NCBI GenBank assembly: GCA_001465025.1
Contig: LNDO01000073.1
Coordinates: forward strand, 50,223-114,222
From: Pseudomonas sp. Ga0074129
Lineage (GTDB): Bacteria; Pseudomonadota; Gammaproteobacteria; Pseudomonadales; Pseudomonadaceae
Length of the DNA: 64,000 nucleotides
Direction: 5' to 3'
The stretch's first letter is position 1, and every line of letters begins with the position of its first letter. The notes beneath the pieces were generated by a model. The model ran no database searches. It was not told where the DNA came from and saw only the letters and a list, made by a program, of their open reading frames with translations. A program made the translations under genes and the position numbers. This document shows positions 1 to 7,611 of the stretch, piece by piece.

Positions 1-878
1 TGCAAGTGGCCGACCTGGCCAATGGCGGCACAGAAAAAAGCATCAACGCCAAGTTCGTGTTTATCGGTGCTGGCGGCGCGGCGCTGAAGCTGCTGCAAAT
101 GTCCGACATCCCCGAGGCTGAAGGCTATGCCGGCTTCCCGGTGGGCGGCTCGTTCCTCGCCACCAGCAACCCAGAAATCGTCGCCCAGCACCAGGCCAAG
201 GTCTACGGCAAAGCCTCGGTTGGCTCGCCACCGATGTCCGTGCCACATCTGGACACCCGCGTGATCGACGGACGCAAAGTGCTGCTGTTCGGCCCCTTCG
301 CCACCTTCTCGACCAAGTTCCTGAAAAACGGCTCGTTGCTCGACACCTTCAGCGCCCTGACCACCGACAACATCCTGCCGATGACCCACGCGGGCATCGA
401 CAACTTCTCGCTCAGCACCTACCTGATGGGCCAGTTGATGCTCAGCCAGGAAGACCGCATGGTGTCGCTGCGCGAGTACTTCCCCAACGCGCAGTCGAAA
501 GATTGGGAGCTGATCCAGGCCGGCCAGCGCGTGCAGATCATCAAAAAAGACGCCGAACACGGCGGCATTCTGCAATTTGGCACCGAAGTCGTCAGCGCCG
601 CCGATGGCAGCATCGCCGCGCTGCTGGGTGCTTCACCCGGTGCATCCACCGCCGCGCCGATCATGCTCTCGGTGCTGGAGAAAACCTTTAAGGACGAGAT
701 GCAGAGCCCGGAGTGGCAAACCAAGCTGAAAGAAATCATCCCGTCTTACGGCCAAAAGCTGAACGACGACCTGGCGCTGACCAACCAAACCCGCGCCTGG
801 AGTAGCGAACGCCTGCAACTGGAGTTCGTTGAAGTGCCACCGCTGACCCTCACCCCAGAGGTCAGCCTGGCGCAGTAA
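1..878 (+). CDS. mqo: Malate:quinone oxidoreductase, C-terminal part
   Basis: This is the C-terminal ~291 residues of a membrane-associated FAD enzyme that oxidises malate to oxaloacetate and passes electrons to quinone (TCA cycle, cytoplasmic face of the inner membrane). The reading frame is open to the first base, so the N-terminal FAD-binding half (family length about 500 residues) lies upstream of the window; the GTG at position 6 is internal. Family-typical stretches include [22 protein letters not shown], the [12 protein letters not shown] region and the ILQFGTEV and [12 protein letters not shown] segments near the C-terminus. A bidirectional terminator follows at 969-1000. The family assignment is firm; which Mqo paralogue it is cannot be told. 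Confidence 0.93.
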   Translation, partial: QVADLANGGTEKSINAKFVFIGAGGAALKLLQMSDIPEAEGYAGFPVGGSFLATSNPEIVAQHQAKVYGKASVGSPPMSVPHLDTRVIDGRKVLLFGPFATFSTKFLKNGSLLDTFSALTTDNILPMTHAGIDNFSLSTYLMGQLMLSQEDRMVSLREYFPNAQSKDWELIQAGQRVQIIKKDAEHGGILQFGTEVVSAADGSIAALLGASPGASTAAPIMLSVLEKTFKDEMQSPEWQTKLKEIIPSYGQKLNDDLALTNQTRAWSSERLQLEFVEVPPLTLTPEVSLAQ

Positions 879-968
879 ACCACTGCGCCAGTCAGGCAAT
901 GCAAATTGCCATGGCACCTTTTATCGTCACCCCGAGGTGACACACCCTGCGATCATTACGGGCGCGCA

Positions 969-1000
969 ATAAAAAACCGGCCACAAGCCGGTTTTTTATT
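969..1000. terminator. Bidirectional intrinsic terminator
   Basis: CCGGC and GCCGG form a stem around a short loop, flanked by six A on the left and six T on the right. It can terminate mqo from the left and the convergent DUF3820-type gene from the right. Confidence 0.85.
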
Positions 1001-1013
1001 GCCAGGTGAAAGC

Positions 1014-1250
1014 CTACTGGCCCTTGAACGGCAACCGCGGCTTGGTCCGTAGCGGATCGAGCAATCCGGATAGGCCGTTGTGATCAATCTCCTGCATCAG
1101 CGCCAGCAGCCGACCTATTTCGCCTTGCGGGAAGCCTTCGCGGGCAAACCAGTTGAGGTAATTACCCGGCAGATCAGCGAGCAAGCGGCCTTTGTGTTTG
1201 CCGAAAGGCATTTCACGGGTTACCAGCAACAGCAGGTCTTCAGGTTTCAT
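1014..1250 (-). CDS. DUF3820-type small protein
   Basis: A 78-residue protein beginning MKPEDLLLLVTREMPFGKHK, with the motif MPFGKHKGR, then LADLPGNYLNWF and a helical C-terminal part. This matches the small family described as DUF3820 or 'putative quorum-sensing-regulated virulence factor'; its molecular function is not established. I chose the ATG at 1250 because the conserved part begins there. An upstream TTG at 1274 would add eight residues of low complexity, and neither start has a strong ribosome binding site. It converges on mqo across a shared terminator. Confidence 0.8.
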   Translation of the reverse strand: MKPEDLLLLVTREMPFGKHKGRLLADLPGNYLNWFAREGFPQGEIGRLLALMQEIDHNGLSGLLDPLRTKPRLPFKGQ

Positions 1251-1384
1251 CGCAGGCTCGGCAGGGTTCGGCAATCAAGCGCGGATTATGCCGTTGGGCG
1301 CAGAGCCAGACCAGCGCCGACGCCAAGCAAGGAAAACTCGGGTAAGCTGCGCGCCCCAGTTTCTCGACCCAAGGTTTGCCCCGC

Positions 1385-1753
1385 ATGATTATCAAGGCAC
1401 TGCGCATCGGCCTCGGCCAGTTGATTATCTTCCTCGACTGGATCAGCCGTCCGGCCAAGCGCAAACGCACCCCAGAAGCTCAGGCTGCGGTCGAGCAAAG
1501 CGCTCGCAACCTCGCGCTGTACCAGTTCCACGCCTGCCCGTTCTGCGTAAAAACCCGCCGCACCCTGCACAAACTGAATGTGCCCGTAGCGCTGCGCGAC
1601 GCGAAAAACGACGCCCAAGCGCGCAATGATCTGGAGCAATTTGGCGGCAAGATCAAAGTGCCGTGCCTGCGCATTGAAGAAAATGGCCAGAGCACCTGGC
1701 TGTACGAATCCAAGGCGATCATCGCCTATCTCGACGAGCGCTTCGCGGCTTGA
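1385..1753 (+). CDS. Membrane-anchored glutaredoxin
   Basis: A 122-residue thiol-disulfide oxidoreductase of the glutaredoxin fold. An N-terminal hydrophobic segment (about residues 3-19, LRIGLGQLIIFLDW) and a basic patch (RPAKRKR) suggest attachment to the inner membrane with the domain in the cytoplasm. The active site CPFC lies in FHACPFCVKTRRTL, followed by the cis-proline region IKVPCLRI and the glutathione-binding segment YESKAIIAYLDERF. The ATG at 1385 is preferred over a TTG nine bases upstream. It stands alone between convergent and divergent neighbours, so no operon partner helps define its substrate. Confidence 0.85.
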   Translation: MIIKALRIGLGQLIIFLDWISRPAKRKRTPEAQAAVEQSARNLALYQFHACPFCVKTRRTLHKLNVPVALRDAKNDAQARNDLEQFGGKIKVPCLRIEENGQSTWLYESKAIIAYLDERFAA

Positions 1754-1867
1754 ATAGCCGAGGCGACGATTAACGCCCCTCCCTGACGGTTTAACTCAGT
1801 CGCTCAGCCCCTCATCCCGCTCGGGATGGGGGCAAAGCTAACCAGCACGGGTCTGCTAAAGCCGCGC

Positions 1868-2197
1868 CTATTCGGCCTTTTGCAACTCGCTCACCCCGTA
1901 CTGGCTTCCCTGCTTGTCCGCGACAAACTGCACCTTATCGCCCACGTTGAGCCCGTCCAGTTGCTCCGGTTTGCGCACCTGAAAGACCATGGTCATCGGC
2001 GGCATGCCGATATTGGCAATGGGCCCGTGACGCAGGGTGATTTTTTGGTTGGCGGCATCGATCTTGCGCACCTCGCCCTGACTCATGCTCGTGCTGGCCT
2101 GCACAGCCTCGTGGCCCTTATGGCCGCTGTGTTCATCGCTGGCCTGTACGCTAAATGCCAAGCTGCCCAGCAGGCAGGCAATCAGTAGTTGCTTCAT
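1868..2197 (-). CDS. CusF-like periplasmic copper-binding protein
   Basis: A 109-residue exported protein, the last gene of the copper cluster. It has a signal peptide (MKQLLIACLLGSLAFSVQA), a His-rich linker (HSGHKGH) and a CusF-type OB-fold domain. Likely metal ligands are H57, M65, M68 and M70, in HGPI and GMPPMTMVF. In E. coli CusF a tryptophan caps the Cu(I) site; here the equivalent place appears to hold Met. The start is fixed by a strong GGAGGAG ribosome binding site just before the ATG at 2197. It probably ferries or buffers periplasmic Cu(I) for the upstream oxidase and cupredoxin; a Cus-type pump partner is not present nearby. Confidence 0.85.
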   Translation of the reverse strand: MKQLLIACLLGSLAFSVQASDEHSGHKGHEAVQASTSMSQGEVRKIDAANQKITLRHGPIANIGMPPMTMVFQVRKPEQLDGLNVGDKVQFVADKQGSQYGVSELQKAE

Positions 2198-2318
2198 GGT
2201 CTTGCTCCTCCAGTCAGGCGACCCAGTGGCCGCCCTGATCATTTATCGGCCCGCGCCAAAATTGCGCTGCCGCTATTACCCAGGCCAGCACGGGCTGACC
2301 GGGGCTCTCACACTTGTG

Positions 2319-2819
2319 TCAGTTCGTCACGACCCGCACCTTGCCGACCATTCCCGCCTGGTAGTGACCGGCGATCAGGCAGGCGAAATCGAAGTCGCCC
2401 GCACGGTTGAAGGTCCAGATAACCTCGCTGGTCTGGCCTGGGGCGACATGGGCCATATACGGCTCGTCATGTTCCATACCGGGGAACTTGGCCATCAGCG
2501 CCGCGTGTTTATCCAGATCGTCCTGGGTGCCGATGACGAATTCGTGCATCACCTGACCGTTATTACGGTGGACCAAGCGAATGGTCTCACCCTGCTTGAT
2601 CTCCAGTTGGTCGGGGCTAAAGCGCATCTGGTCGCTCATGCCTATTTCGAGGGTGCGGCTGACTTGTTCAGGGTCACCGGCAATACCCCAGGGTTTCTGC
2701 TCTTTGACCACGGCAGCGCTGTGCTGCACACCCTGTTGTTCGCTATGGGCCAGCACGGAGCCGCTGGCCAATAAAGCAATCAAAGCCAGTGCCAAGGGCA
2801 AACGATTTATCTGATTCAT
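2319..2819 (-). CDS. Cupredoxin-family periplasmic blue copper protein
   Basis: A 166-residue protein with a cleavable signal peptide (about residues 1-24, ending SVLA) and one cupredoxin domain. The type 1 copper ligands are all visible: H92 in MHEF, then C147, H152 and M157 in ACLIAGHYQAGM. Such proteins carry electrons or hold copper in the periplasm. It lies 19 bases downstream of the multicopper oxidase with a GAGGAG ribosome binding site, so it is probably cotranscribed and may be an electron donor or copper store for that enzyme. It resembles CopI-type cupredoxins of copper-resistance loci, but a specific name is not certain. Confidence 0.87.
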   Translation of the reverse strand: MNQINRLPLALALIALLASGSVLAHSEQQGVQHSAAVVKEQKPWGIAGDPEQVSRTLEIGMSDQMRFSPDQLEIKQGETIRLVHRNNGQVMHEFVIGTQDDLDKHAALMAKFPGMEHDEPYMAHVAPGQTSEVIWTFNRAGDFDFACLIAGHYQAGMVGKVRVVTN

Positions 2820-2838
2820 TGATTCATCTCCTCAATCA

Positions 2839-4251
2839 TCAATGACCGGCATGGCCGCTAGGTTTACGCACTTGCACTTCGACCGTTTCAGCAGGCGGCT
2901 GTTTAAGCGGCATCGATTGCCCGCCGGCCTCACTTGAGCGCGTCGGTTGAGCCAAGTCCCCTTGCCACTCATAAGCCACCGTGCCGGCCGGATGTTTGAA
3001 CCAGCCAGGGTCGCGGTAATCGCCGGGGGCTTGATCTTTACGCACCTTGAGCACGGTAAACATGCCGCCCATTTCCACCGAGCCGAAGGGACCGTCGCCG
3101 GTCATCATCGGTGCAGTGTTGGCGGGCAGTGGCATCTGCATTTCCGCCATGTCGGCCATGCCGCGCTCGCCCATGACCATGTAATCGGGAATCAGTTGGG
3201 TGATCTTGCGAGTCATGTCGCGGTGATCAACGCCAATCAGCGTCGGTACGTCATGACCCATGGCGTTCATGGTGTGGTGGCTTTTATGGCAATGCATGGC
3301 CCAGTCGCCCTCCTCGTCGGCGAGAAACTCCAACTGGCGCATCTGCCCCACGGCCACATCCGCCGTGACTTCGGGCCAGCGCGAACCCATCGGCGTTGGC
3401 CCGCCGTCGGTGCCGGTCACCTCAAACTCGTGACCATGCAGATGGATCGGGTGGTTGGTCATGGTCAGGTTGCCCACGCGCAGGCGCACGCGGTCATCTT
3501 TGCGCACCACCAAGGGGTCGATGCCGGGGAAGATGCGGCTGTTGAAGGTCCACAGGTTGAAGTCAAGCATGGTCATGATCTGCGGCGTGAGTGCGCCCGG
3601 TTTGATGTCGTAGGCGCTGAGCAGGAAGCAGAAGTCGCGGTCCACTTCGCTGATCAGCGGGTGATGGGCTTTGGGATGGGTGACCCAAAAGCCCATCATG
3701 CCCATGGCCATTTGCGTCATCTCGTCGGCATGCGGGTGGTACATAAAGGTGCCGGGCCGCCGGGCAACGAACTCGTACACAAAGGTTTTGCCCACGGGAA
3801 TGGCAGGCTGGGTTAATCCGGCCACGCCGTCCATGCCGTTGGGTAAACGCTGGCCATGCCAATGGATGCTGGTGTGTTCCGGCAGTTTATTGGTGACGAA
3901 GATGCGCACCCGGTCGCCCTCCACCACTTCAATGGTCGGCCCAGGTGACTGACCGTTATAGCCCCACAGATGGGCCTTGTAGCCCGGCGCCAGTTCGCGC
4001 ACCACGGGCTCGGCGACCAGATGAAACTCCTTGACGCCGTTGTTCATGCGCCAAGGCAAAGTCCAGCCGTTGAGGGTGACCACCGGGTTATAGGGCCGAC
4101 CGTTTTGCGGTTGCAGCGGCGGTTGCGTATCGGCGCTGCTCTGCGAAACGGCTTCTGGTACACCGGCCAGCGATACACGGCTGACCGCCGAGGTGGCGAC
4201 AGCCGCAGTAATCGCACTGGCACCGAGGAAGAAATCACGTCGTGACACCAT
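2839..4251 (-). CDS. Multicopper oxidase, Tat-exported (CopA/CumA-like)
   Basis: A 470-residue periplasmic multicopper oxidase, likely oxidising Cu(I) to the less toxic Cu(II). A twin-arginine signal (SRRDFFLGA) is at the N-terminus. Copper motifs are complete: HWHG (H130, H132), HPH (H172, H174), HPIHLHGH (H267-H274) and HCHKSHH...M (H320, C321, H322, H326, M331). Only about 93 residues separate the second and third motifs, so the usual middle cupredoxin domain is largely missing and the enzyme looks two-domain. The C-terminal 140 residues are Met/His-containing and end in GHAGH. It follows the TolC-family gene by 16 bases and has an AAGGA ribosome binding site. Confidence 0.9.
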   Translation of the reverse strand: MVSRRDFFLGASAITAAVATSAVSRVSLAGVPEAVSQSSADTQPPLQPQNGRPYNPVVTLNGWTLPWRMNNGVKEFHLVAEPVVRELAPGYKAHLWGYNGQSPGPTIEVVEGDRVRIFVTNKLPEHTSIHWHGQRLPNGMDGVAGLTQPAIPVGKTFVYEFVARRPGTFMYHPHADEMTQMAMGMMGFWVTHPKAHHPLISEVDRDFCFLLSAYDIKPGALTPQIMTMLDFNLWTFNSRIFPGIDPLVVRKDDRVRLRVGNLTMTNHPIHLHGHEFEVTGTDGGPTPMGSRWPEVTADVAVGQMRQLEFLADEEGDWAMHCHKSHHTMNAMGHDVPTLIGVDHRDMTRKITQLIPDYMVMGERGMADMAEMQMPLPANTAPMMTGDGPFGSVEMGGMFTVLKVRKDQAPGDYRDPGWFKHPAGTVAYEWQGDLAQPTRSSEAGGQSMPLKQPPAETVEVQVRKPSGHAGH

Positions 4252-4267
4252 GGGGAAGAATCCTTAA

Positions 4268-5686
4268 TCAATGCCCGGCGGGCGCTGCGATGGCGGCCGT
4301 GGCCGGGGTGCTTGATGCGAGACTGGGCGCGCCCAGCATGGCCATATCCAGATCGGCCTTGGCGATCCAGAAATCGCGTTGCGCCTGTAAATAGCCCTCA
4401 ACGGCAAGTATCTGTTGGCGCGCATCAGCCAGCAGTTCAAAGGTGCTGATAAACATGCCGTTGTACTGCAGCAGGTTTTCCTCGGCGATGCGCGCACGCA
4501 GCGGCAGCACTTCGTCGCGGTAATGGCGGGCGATGTCGTGGCTGCTGTGATAACCCAGATACGCCTCGCGCACTTCAGAACGCGCATTGATCGCCGTGGC
4601 TGCCGCGCGGTTAAGCATCTGCCGGTATTGCGCCTCGGCCTTGGCCACCTTGGCTCCGCTCCAGTCAAACAATGGCAACTCCACGCTGATCTCATAGCCG
4701 CGTTGGGTTGGCGCTTCGTTGGAGCGGTTATTCGCCACGCCCAACTCCAGCACATTGATAAAACGCGTGGTTTTGCTCAGCCCCAAGTTGCTGGCCAACC
4801 GCTCGGCCTCCAGGCGCACGGCCTGAATATCCAGACGCTGGGCCATGGCCAAGCGCTCAACATCAGGCTGCGCGGCGGCGGTCGCTGGCAATTCAGGCAA
4901 ACGTTCGGGCAAGCTGAAATCGATCTGCTCACCCCACAGCCCAAGCAGACGCGTCAGTTGCTCACGACTCTGCACGCGGGCTTGTTGCGCGCGGATCAAA
5001 TTCAGCCCGGCGTCGGCATAAAAGCTTTGTTCCGCTGCCTGTTGCAAGGCGCTGTAGTTGCCCACCGCTGCCAGTCGCCGGGCGAGTTGCGCCGCCGCTT
5101 CGGCCGCCGCCATCACCTGCTGGCGATACGTCAGGCTTTGTTCGGCAGCCACCGCACCGTACCAAGCCTTGCGTGTTTGCACGGCCAGCTCAAAAACCGC
5201 CAAGCGCGTCTGCTGCTGCATCTGCGCAAAGCGTGCGTTCTCCATCTTTACCGTCAGCGGCATGGCGATCAGGCGCGCCAGATTGAGATGCACACCACGC
5301 TCGTACTCCACCTCCGCGCCTTTCTCCATGCGCCCGAAAGAAAACCCCGGATTGGGCAAACGCCCAGCTTGCACACGCTCGGCCTCGCTGATGCCGAGGT
5401 CCTCAAAGCGTGCCTGCAAGTCGCGGTTATTCAGCAGCGCAATCTGTACAGCGGCCTCAACATCGAGCGGTTGCGCCAGTAACTCGGCGACCCGTTCAGT
5501 CACCTGGCTGCGCTGCTCAGGGGTTTTCACCCAGCTCAGCTGTTTATCGAGTTGCTGCCCTGCCTGCTCGACCGGGGTGAAACCGCCATCGGCTGAAAAC
5601 CGCGCGCAACCTGTGAGCAACACAAAAGCAAAGAGCGTGACTGCGCGCAGCAGGGACGACCTGCTCTGGGCATTAATGAAGGTCAT
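4268..5686 (-). CDS. TolC-family outer-membrane lipoprotein
   Basis: A 472-residue outer-membrane factor of the TolC/CusC type. The signal ends in a lipobox, LLTGC with the lipidated Cys at about residue 27. The rest has the two repeated long helical regions of the family (for example LGISEAERVQAGRLPNPGFSFG and the coiled-coil blocks rich in Ala, Gln and Arg). The reading frame is open upstream, but the ATG at 5686 is preferred: it gives the signal peptide and has a GGAG site. It overlaps the upstream small gene by 14 bases, indicating coupling. No RND or MFP partner occurs in the cluster, so it may work with a pump encoded elsewhere. Confidence 0.88.
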   Translation of the reverse strand: MTFINAQSRSSLLRAVTLFAFVLLTGCARFSADGGFTPVEQAGQQLDKQLSWVKTPEQRSQVTERVAELLAQPLDVEAAVQIALLNNRDLQARFEDLGISEAERVQAGRLPNPGFSFGRMEKGAEVEYERGVHLNLARLIAMPLTVKMENARFAQMQQQTRLAVFELAVQTRKAWYGAVAAEQSLTYRQQVMAAAEAAAQLARRLAAVGNYSALQQAAEQSFYADAGLNLIRAQQARVQSREQLTRLLGLWGEQIDFSLPERLPELPATAAAQPDVERLAMAQRLDIQAVRLEAERLASNLGLSKTTRFINVLELGVANNRSNEAPTQRGYEISVELPLFDWSGAKVAKAEAQYRQMLNRAAATAINARSEVREAYLGYHSSHDIARHYRDEVLPLRARIAEENLLQYNGMFISTFELLADARQQILAVEGYLQAQRDFWIAKADLDMAMLGAPSLASSTPATAAIAAPAGH

Positions 5687-5993
5687 GCGCGTGCTCCATC
5701 GGTTGGGCAGCAGGCTGCTTTTCGGTATCAAGCGATTCAGCAGGCTGCGCCGCCCAAGGCTCCTGGGCATAAGTGCGCCAGCCGCCGATACGGCCGACCA
5801 AGTCATTGGCTTCACGCCAGTTTTGCAATGGCGGTTCGCTGTAAGGCTGATAGCCGCTAAGCGGCGATTGATACTCCAGGGCGGGTGTAGGCGCTTGGGC
5901 ATTCAGGGGGTCAGGCTGCGCAGCCCAGCTGCTGGCAGACATACCCAGCAGACAGGGCAACGCCCACCTGCAGATATCGGCAATGTATTTCAT
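5673..5993 (-). CDS. Small exported protein of the copper cluster
   Basis: A 106-residue protein of unknown function. The ATG at 5993, preceded by GAGGT, yields a typical signal peptide (MKYIADICRWALPCLLGMSASSWA) followed by a Pro- and Gln-rich chain with a recurring YQSPLSGYQPYSE pattern and a short His-containing tail (HAHDLH). The only Cys residues are in the signal peptide. It overlaps the start of the TolC-family gene by 14 bases and lies 102 bases downstream of the CopL-like gene. Its place in the operon suggests a periplasmic accessory role in copper handling, but this is inference from position only. Confidence 0.75.
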   Translation of the reverse strand: MKYIADICRWALPCLLGMSASSWAAQPDPLNAQAPTPALEYQSPLSGYQPYSEPPLQNWREANDLVGRIGGWRTYAQEPWAAQPAESLDTEKQPAAQPMEHAHDLH

Positions 5994-6095
5994 TGAAAAA
6001 ACCTCGCATGCAACAGCGCTACGGCGTAATGCCGCCAGCACGCTGCTTATGGCGCAACAAACGCGGTGCATAGCCATGCACCACGCACGTTTTGG

Positions 6096-6494
6096 CTAGG
6101 CGAGGATCAGGCGCGGAGGTCTTTCGGGGGTTTCGGCAATAAAGCCGACAAACGCATCGCGGGGCGCCACGGTGGGCTCGACGGCTTGCAAGGAGGAATA
6201 ACGGCTGACCCGTGTATTCAAAGCTGCGGCGCTCACACAAAACGCGCACAAGCTACACAGGCTGTTGTCGGCGACAGAAACGGGGCTACTGGGGTTATCG
6301 CTGGCGTGATGAGCGCCGTGATCGCCTGCCTGCACAGGCTCGGTCATCATCGACATACCGGCATGATGAGCCGCAGCCATCGCACCGTTTGGCGGGGTCG
6401 ACGTACACAACTGCATGCCAAGCGCCGCCATACTCTGCGCCATAAAGGCGAGCATCAGCAGACAGGTCAGGGCAGTACGCAGGGTTTTGTGCAT
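6096..6494 (-). CDS. CopL/DUF2946-like metal-binding protein
   Basis: A 132-residue protein with an N-terminal hydrophobic signal or anchor (about residues 5-24), a His/Met-rich stretch (HHAGMSMM, HGAHHA) and a Cys cluster CSLCAFC at about residues 80-86. This composition is typical of small exported copper-responsive proteins (DUF2946, CopL-like). It is the first gene of the minus-strand copper cluster, about 30 bases downstream of a good promoter. It may bind copper as a sensor, buffer or regulator in the periplasm; the exact role is not shown by sequence. Confidence 0.7.
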   Translation of the reverse strand: MHKTLRTALTCLLMLAFMAQSMAALGMQLCTSTPPNGAMAAAHHAGMSMMTEPVQAGDHGAHHASDNPSSPVSVADNSLCSLCAFCVSAAALNTRVSRYSSLQAVEPTVAPRDAFVGFIAETPERPPRLILA

Positions 6495-6529
6495 GGTGCT
6501 GGTTTGTCTTCAGCGCGGGTGTTTCGCGG

Positions 6530-6557
6530 ATTATCCACCCAATCGACCAATTGTCCA
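6530..6557 (-). promoter_or_regulatory. Promoter of the copper cluster
   Basis: Reading the minus strand, a TGGACA -35 box and a GATAAT -10 box are separated by 16 bases, and the -10 lies about 36 bases before the CopL-like start codon. The spacer is not the 19-20 bases typical of CueR/MerR-controlled promoters, and no cop-box could be identified with confidence. Confidence 0.5.
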
Positions 6558-6603
6558 TGCTGCTGTGGGCAAAAACGCGTTGAGCTGGCTATGATCGAAC
6601 CCC

Positions 6604-7005
6604 ATGACCAGCCCACCCCTGTTGCGCCAACCCTGCCCTCCTGGTGCCTGCGATTGCGGGCGTGAACAGTTGCTGGAACAAGCCGGTAGCGATGCGCGCA
6701 TCCTGCTGCTGACGCGCAACGAGGAAAAACGCCTGCTCGAGCGCCTGGAAAATCTGCAAAGCCTGAGTGATCTGGAAAAACTCCAGCAACGCATCCATGC
6801 ACAACTTGGTATTCGCGTTCATGTTGCGCCCGGCCATAACGAAGTGCGCAGCATGCGTGGCATCAAGATCGAGATCGATGAGCACCCAGGCCTGTGCCGC
6901 AAAACCCGCCAGGCCATCCCCAGCGCCATCCGCCGTGGCCTGGAGAACAACCCGCAGATCGCCTACGACCTGCTCAACGCCAACGACTTGTTCCGCGACC
7001 TCTGA
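6604..7005 (+). CDS. Conserved protein of unknown function
   Basis: A 133-residue protein I do not recognise by function. It begins with a Cys-containing segment (PCPPGACDCGREQLLE), continues with a strongly charged helical region (about residues 34-66, RNEEKRLLERLENLQSLSDL) and ends in a basic/helical part (GLCRKTRQAIPSAIRRGLENN). No signal peptide or membrane segment is present, so it is probably cytoplasmic. It is divergent from the copper cluster with only 109 bases between starts. The ATG at 6604 has no Shine-Dalgarno sequence and a possible -10 box lies just 8 bases upstream, so the message may be nearly leaderless. Confidence 0.72.
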   Translation: MTSPPLLRQPCPPGACDCGREQLLEQAGSDARILLLTRNEEKRLLERLENLQSLSDLEKLQQRIHAQLGIRVHVAPGHNEVRSMRGIKIEIDEHPGLCRKTRQAIPSAIRRGLENNPQIAYDLLNANDLFRDL

Positions 7006-7149
7006 CCGCCAATCGGCAACCCCGCGCCGCACGCGCACAGACCATGCAGCCAAACACTGCGCCTGCCCTTGTCCTGATTTTCGCCAAGCCGCTTGCGACA
7101 CGCTCACGGCTGTGTAGAATCCCGCGCCCCAAAATCAGGAGACAACACG

Positions 7150-7470
7150 TTGGCTATTCATTACTCCGCGACACACGAACAGATTGCTTGTGGGCGCACT
7201 GGCTCGAACCTGAGCAGCACCCAAGACCGGGCTCAGGTTTCATGCAAACTCTGCCAGCGCAGCTTGGAAAAGGGCGTTGCAGAACCCGTGCGTAAAACCC
7301 CCAGCCTCGCTGAGCTCCGGGCCGCCGCCAAAGCGGCCAAGGCAGCCTTGGTCGCGACTGAAACAGCCAAACCGACCCTCAGCCCACGTGCCGTATGGCA
7401 ACAACACCTCGAGCAGCTGCCGGGTAAAAATCGCCTGCCGCGCGGCGTTGCACGGCAGGTGTTTATCTAA
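7150..7470 (+). CDS. Small conserved protein with Cys pair, TTG start
   Basis: A 106-residue protein of unknown function. The start is taken as TTG at 7150 because an AGGAG ribosome binding site precedes it at normal spacing; the alternative upstream ATG at 7093 has none. After AIHYSATHEQIACGRTGSN comes a CKLC pair (SCKLCQRSL), so a small zinc site made with the earlier Cys is possible. The middle is Ala/Lys-rich (LAELRAAAKAAKAAL) and the end is basic (LPGKNRLPRGVARQVFI), suggesting nucleic-acid contact. It has no clear operon partner. Confidence 0.65.
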   Translation: MAIHYSATHEQIACGRTGSNLSSTQDRAQVSCKLCQRSLEKGVAEPVRKTPSLAELRAAAKAAKAALVATETAKPTLSPRAVWQQHLEQLPGKNRLPRGVARQVFI

Positions 7471-7611
7471 GCGTTGCTGACACTGACGGGCACACACGCG
7501 TGCCCGTTTCAGCTCGATGAGCAATGCTGTTTCAGCCACTGGGCAGACGCAGGCAAATCTTCGGCACGGCGCTATCAACTTGATAAGCAAGGGGTTAAGC
7601 CTTGCGTTCGC

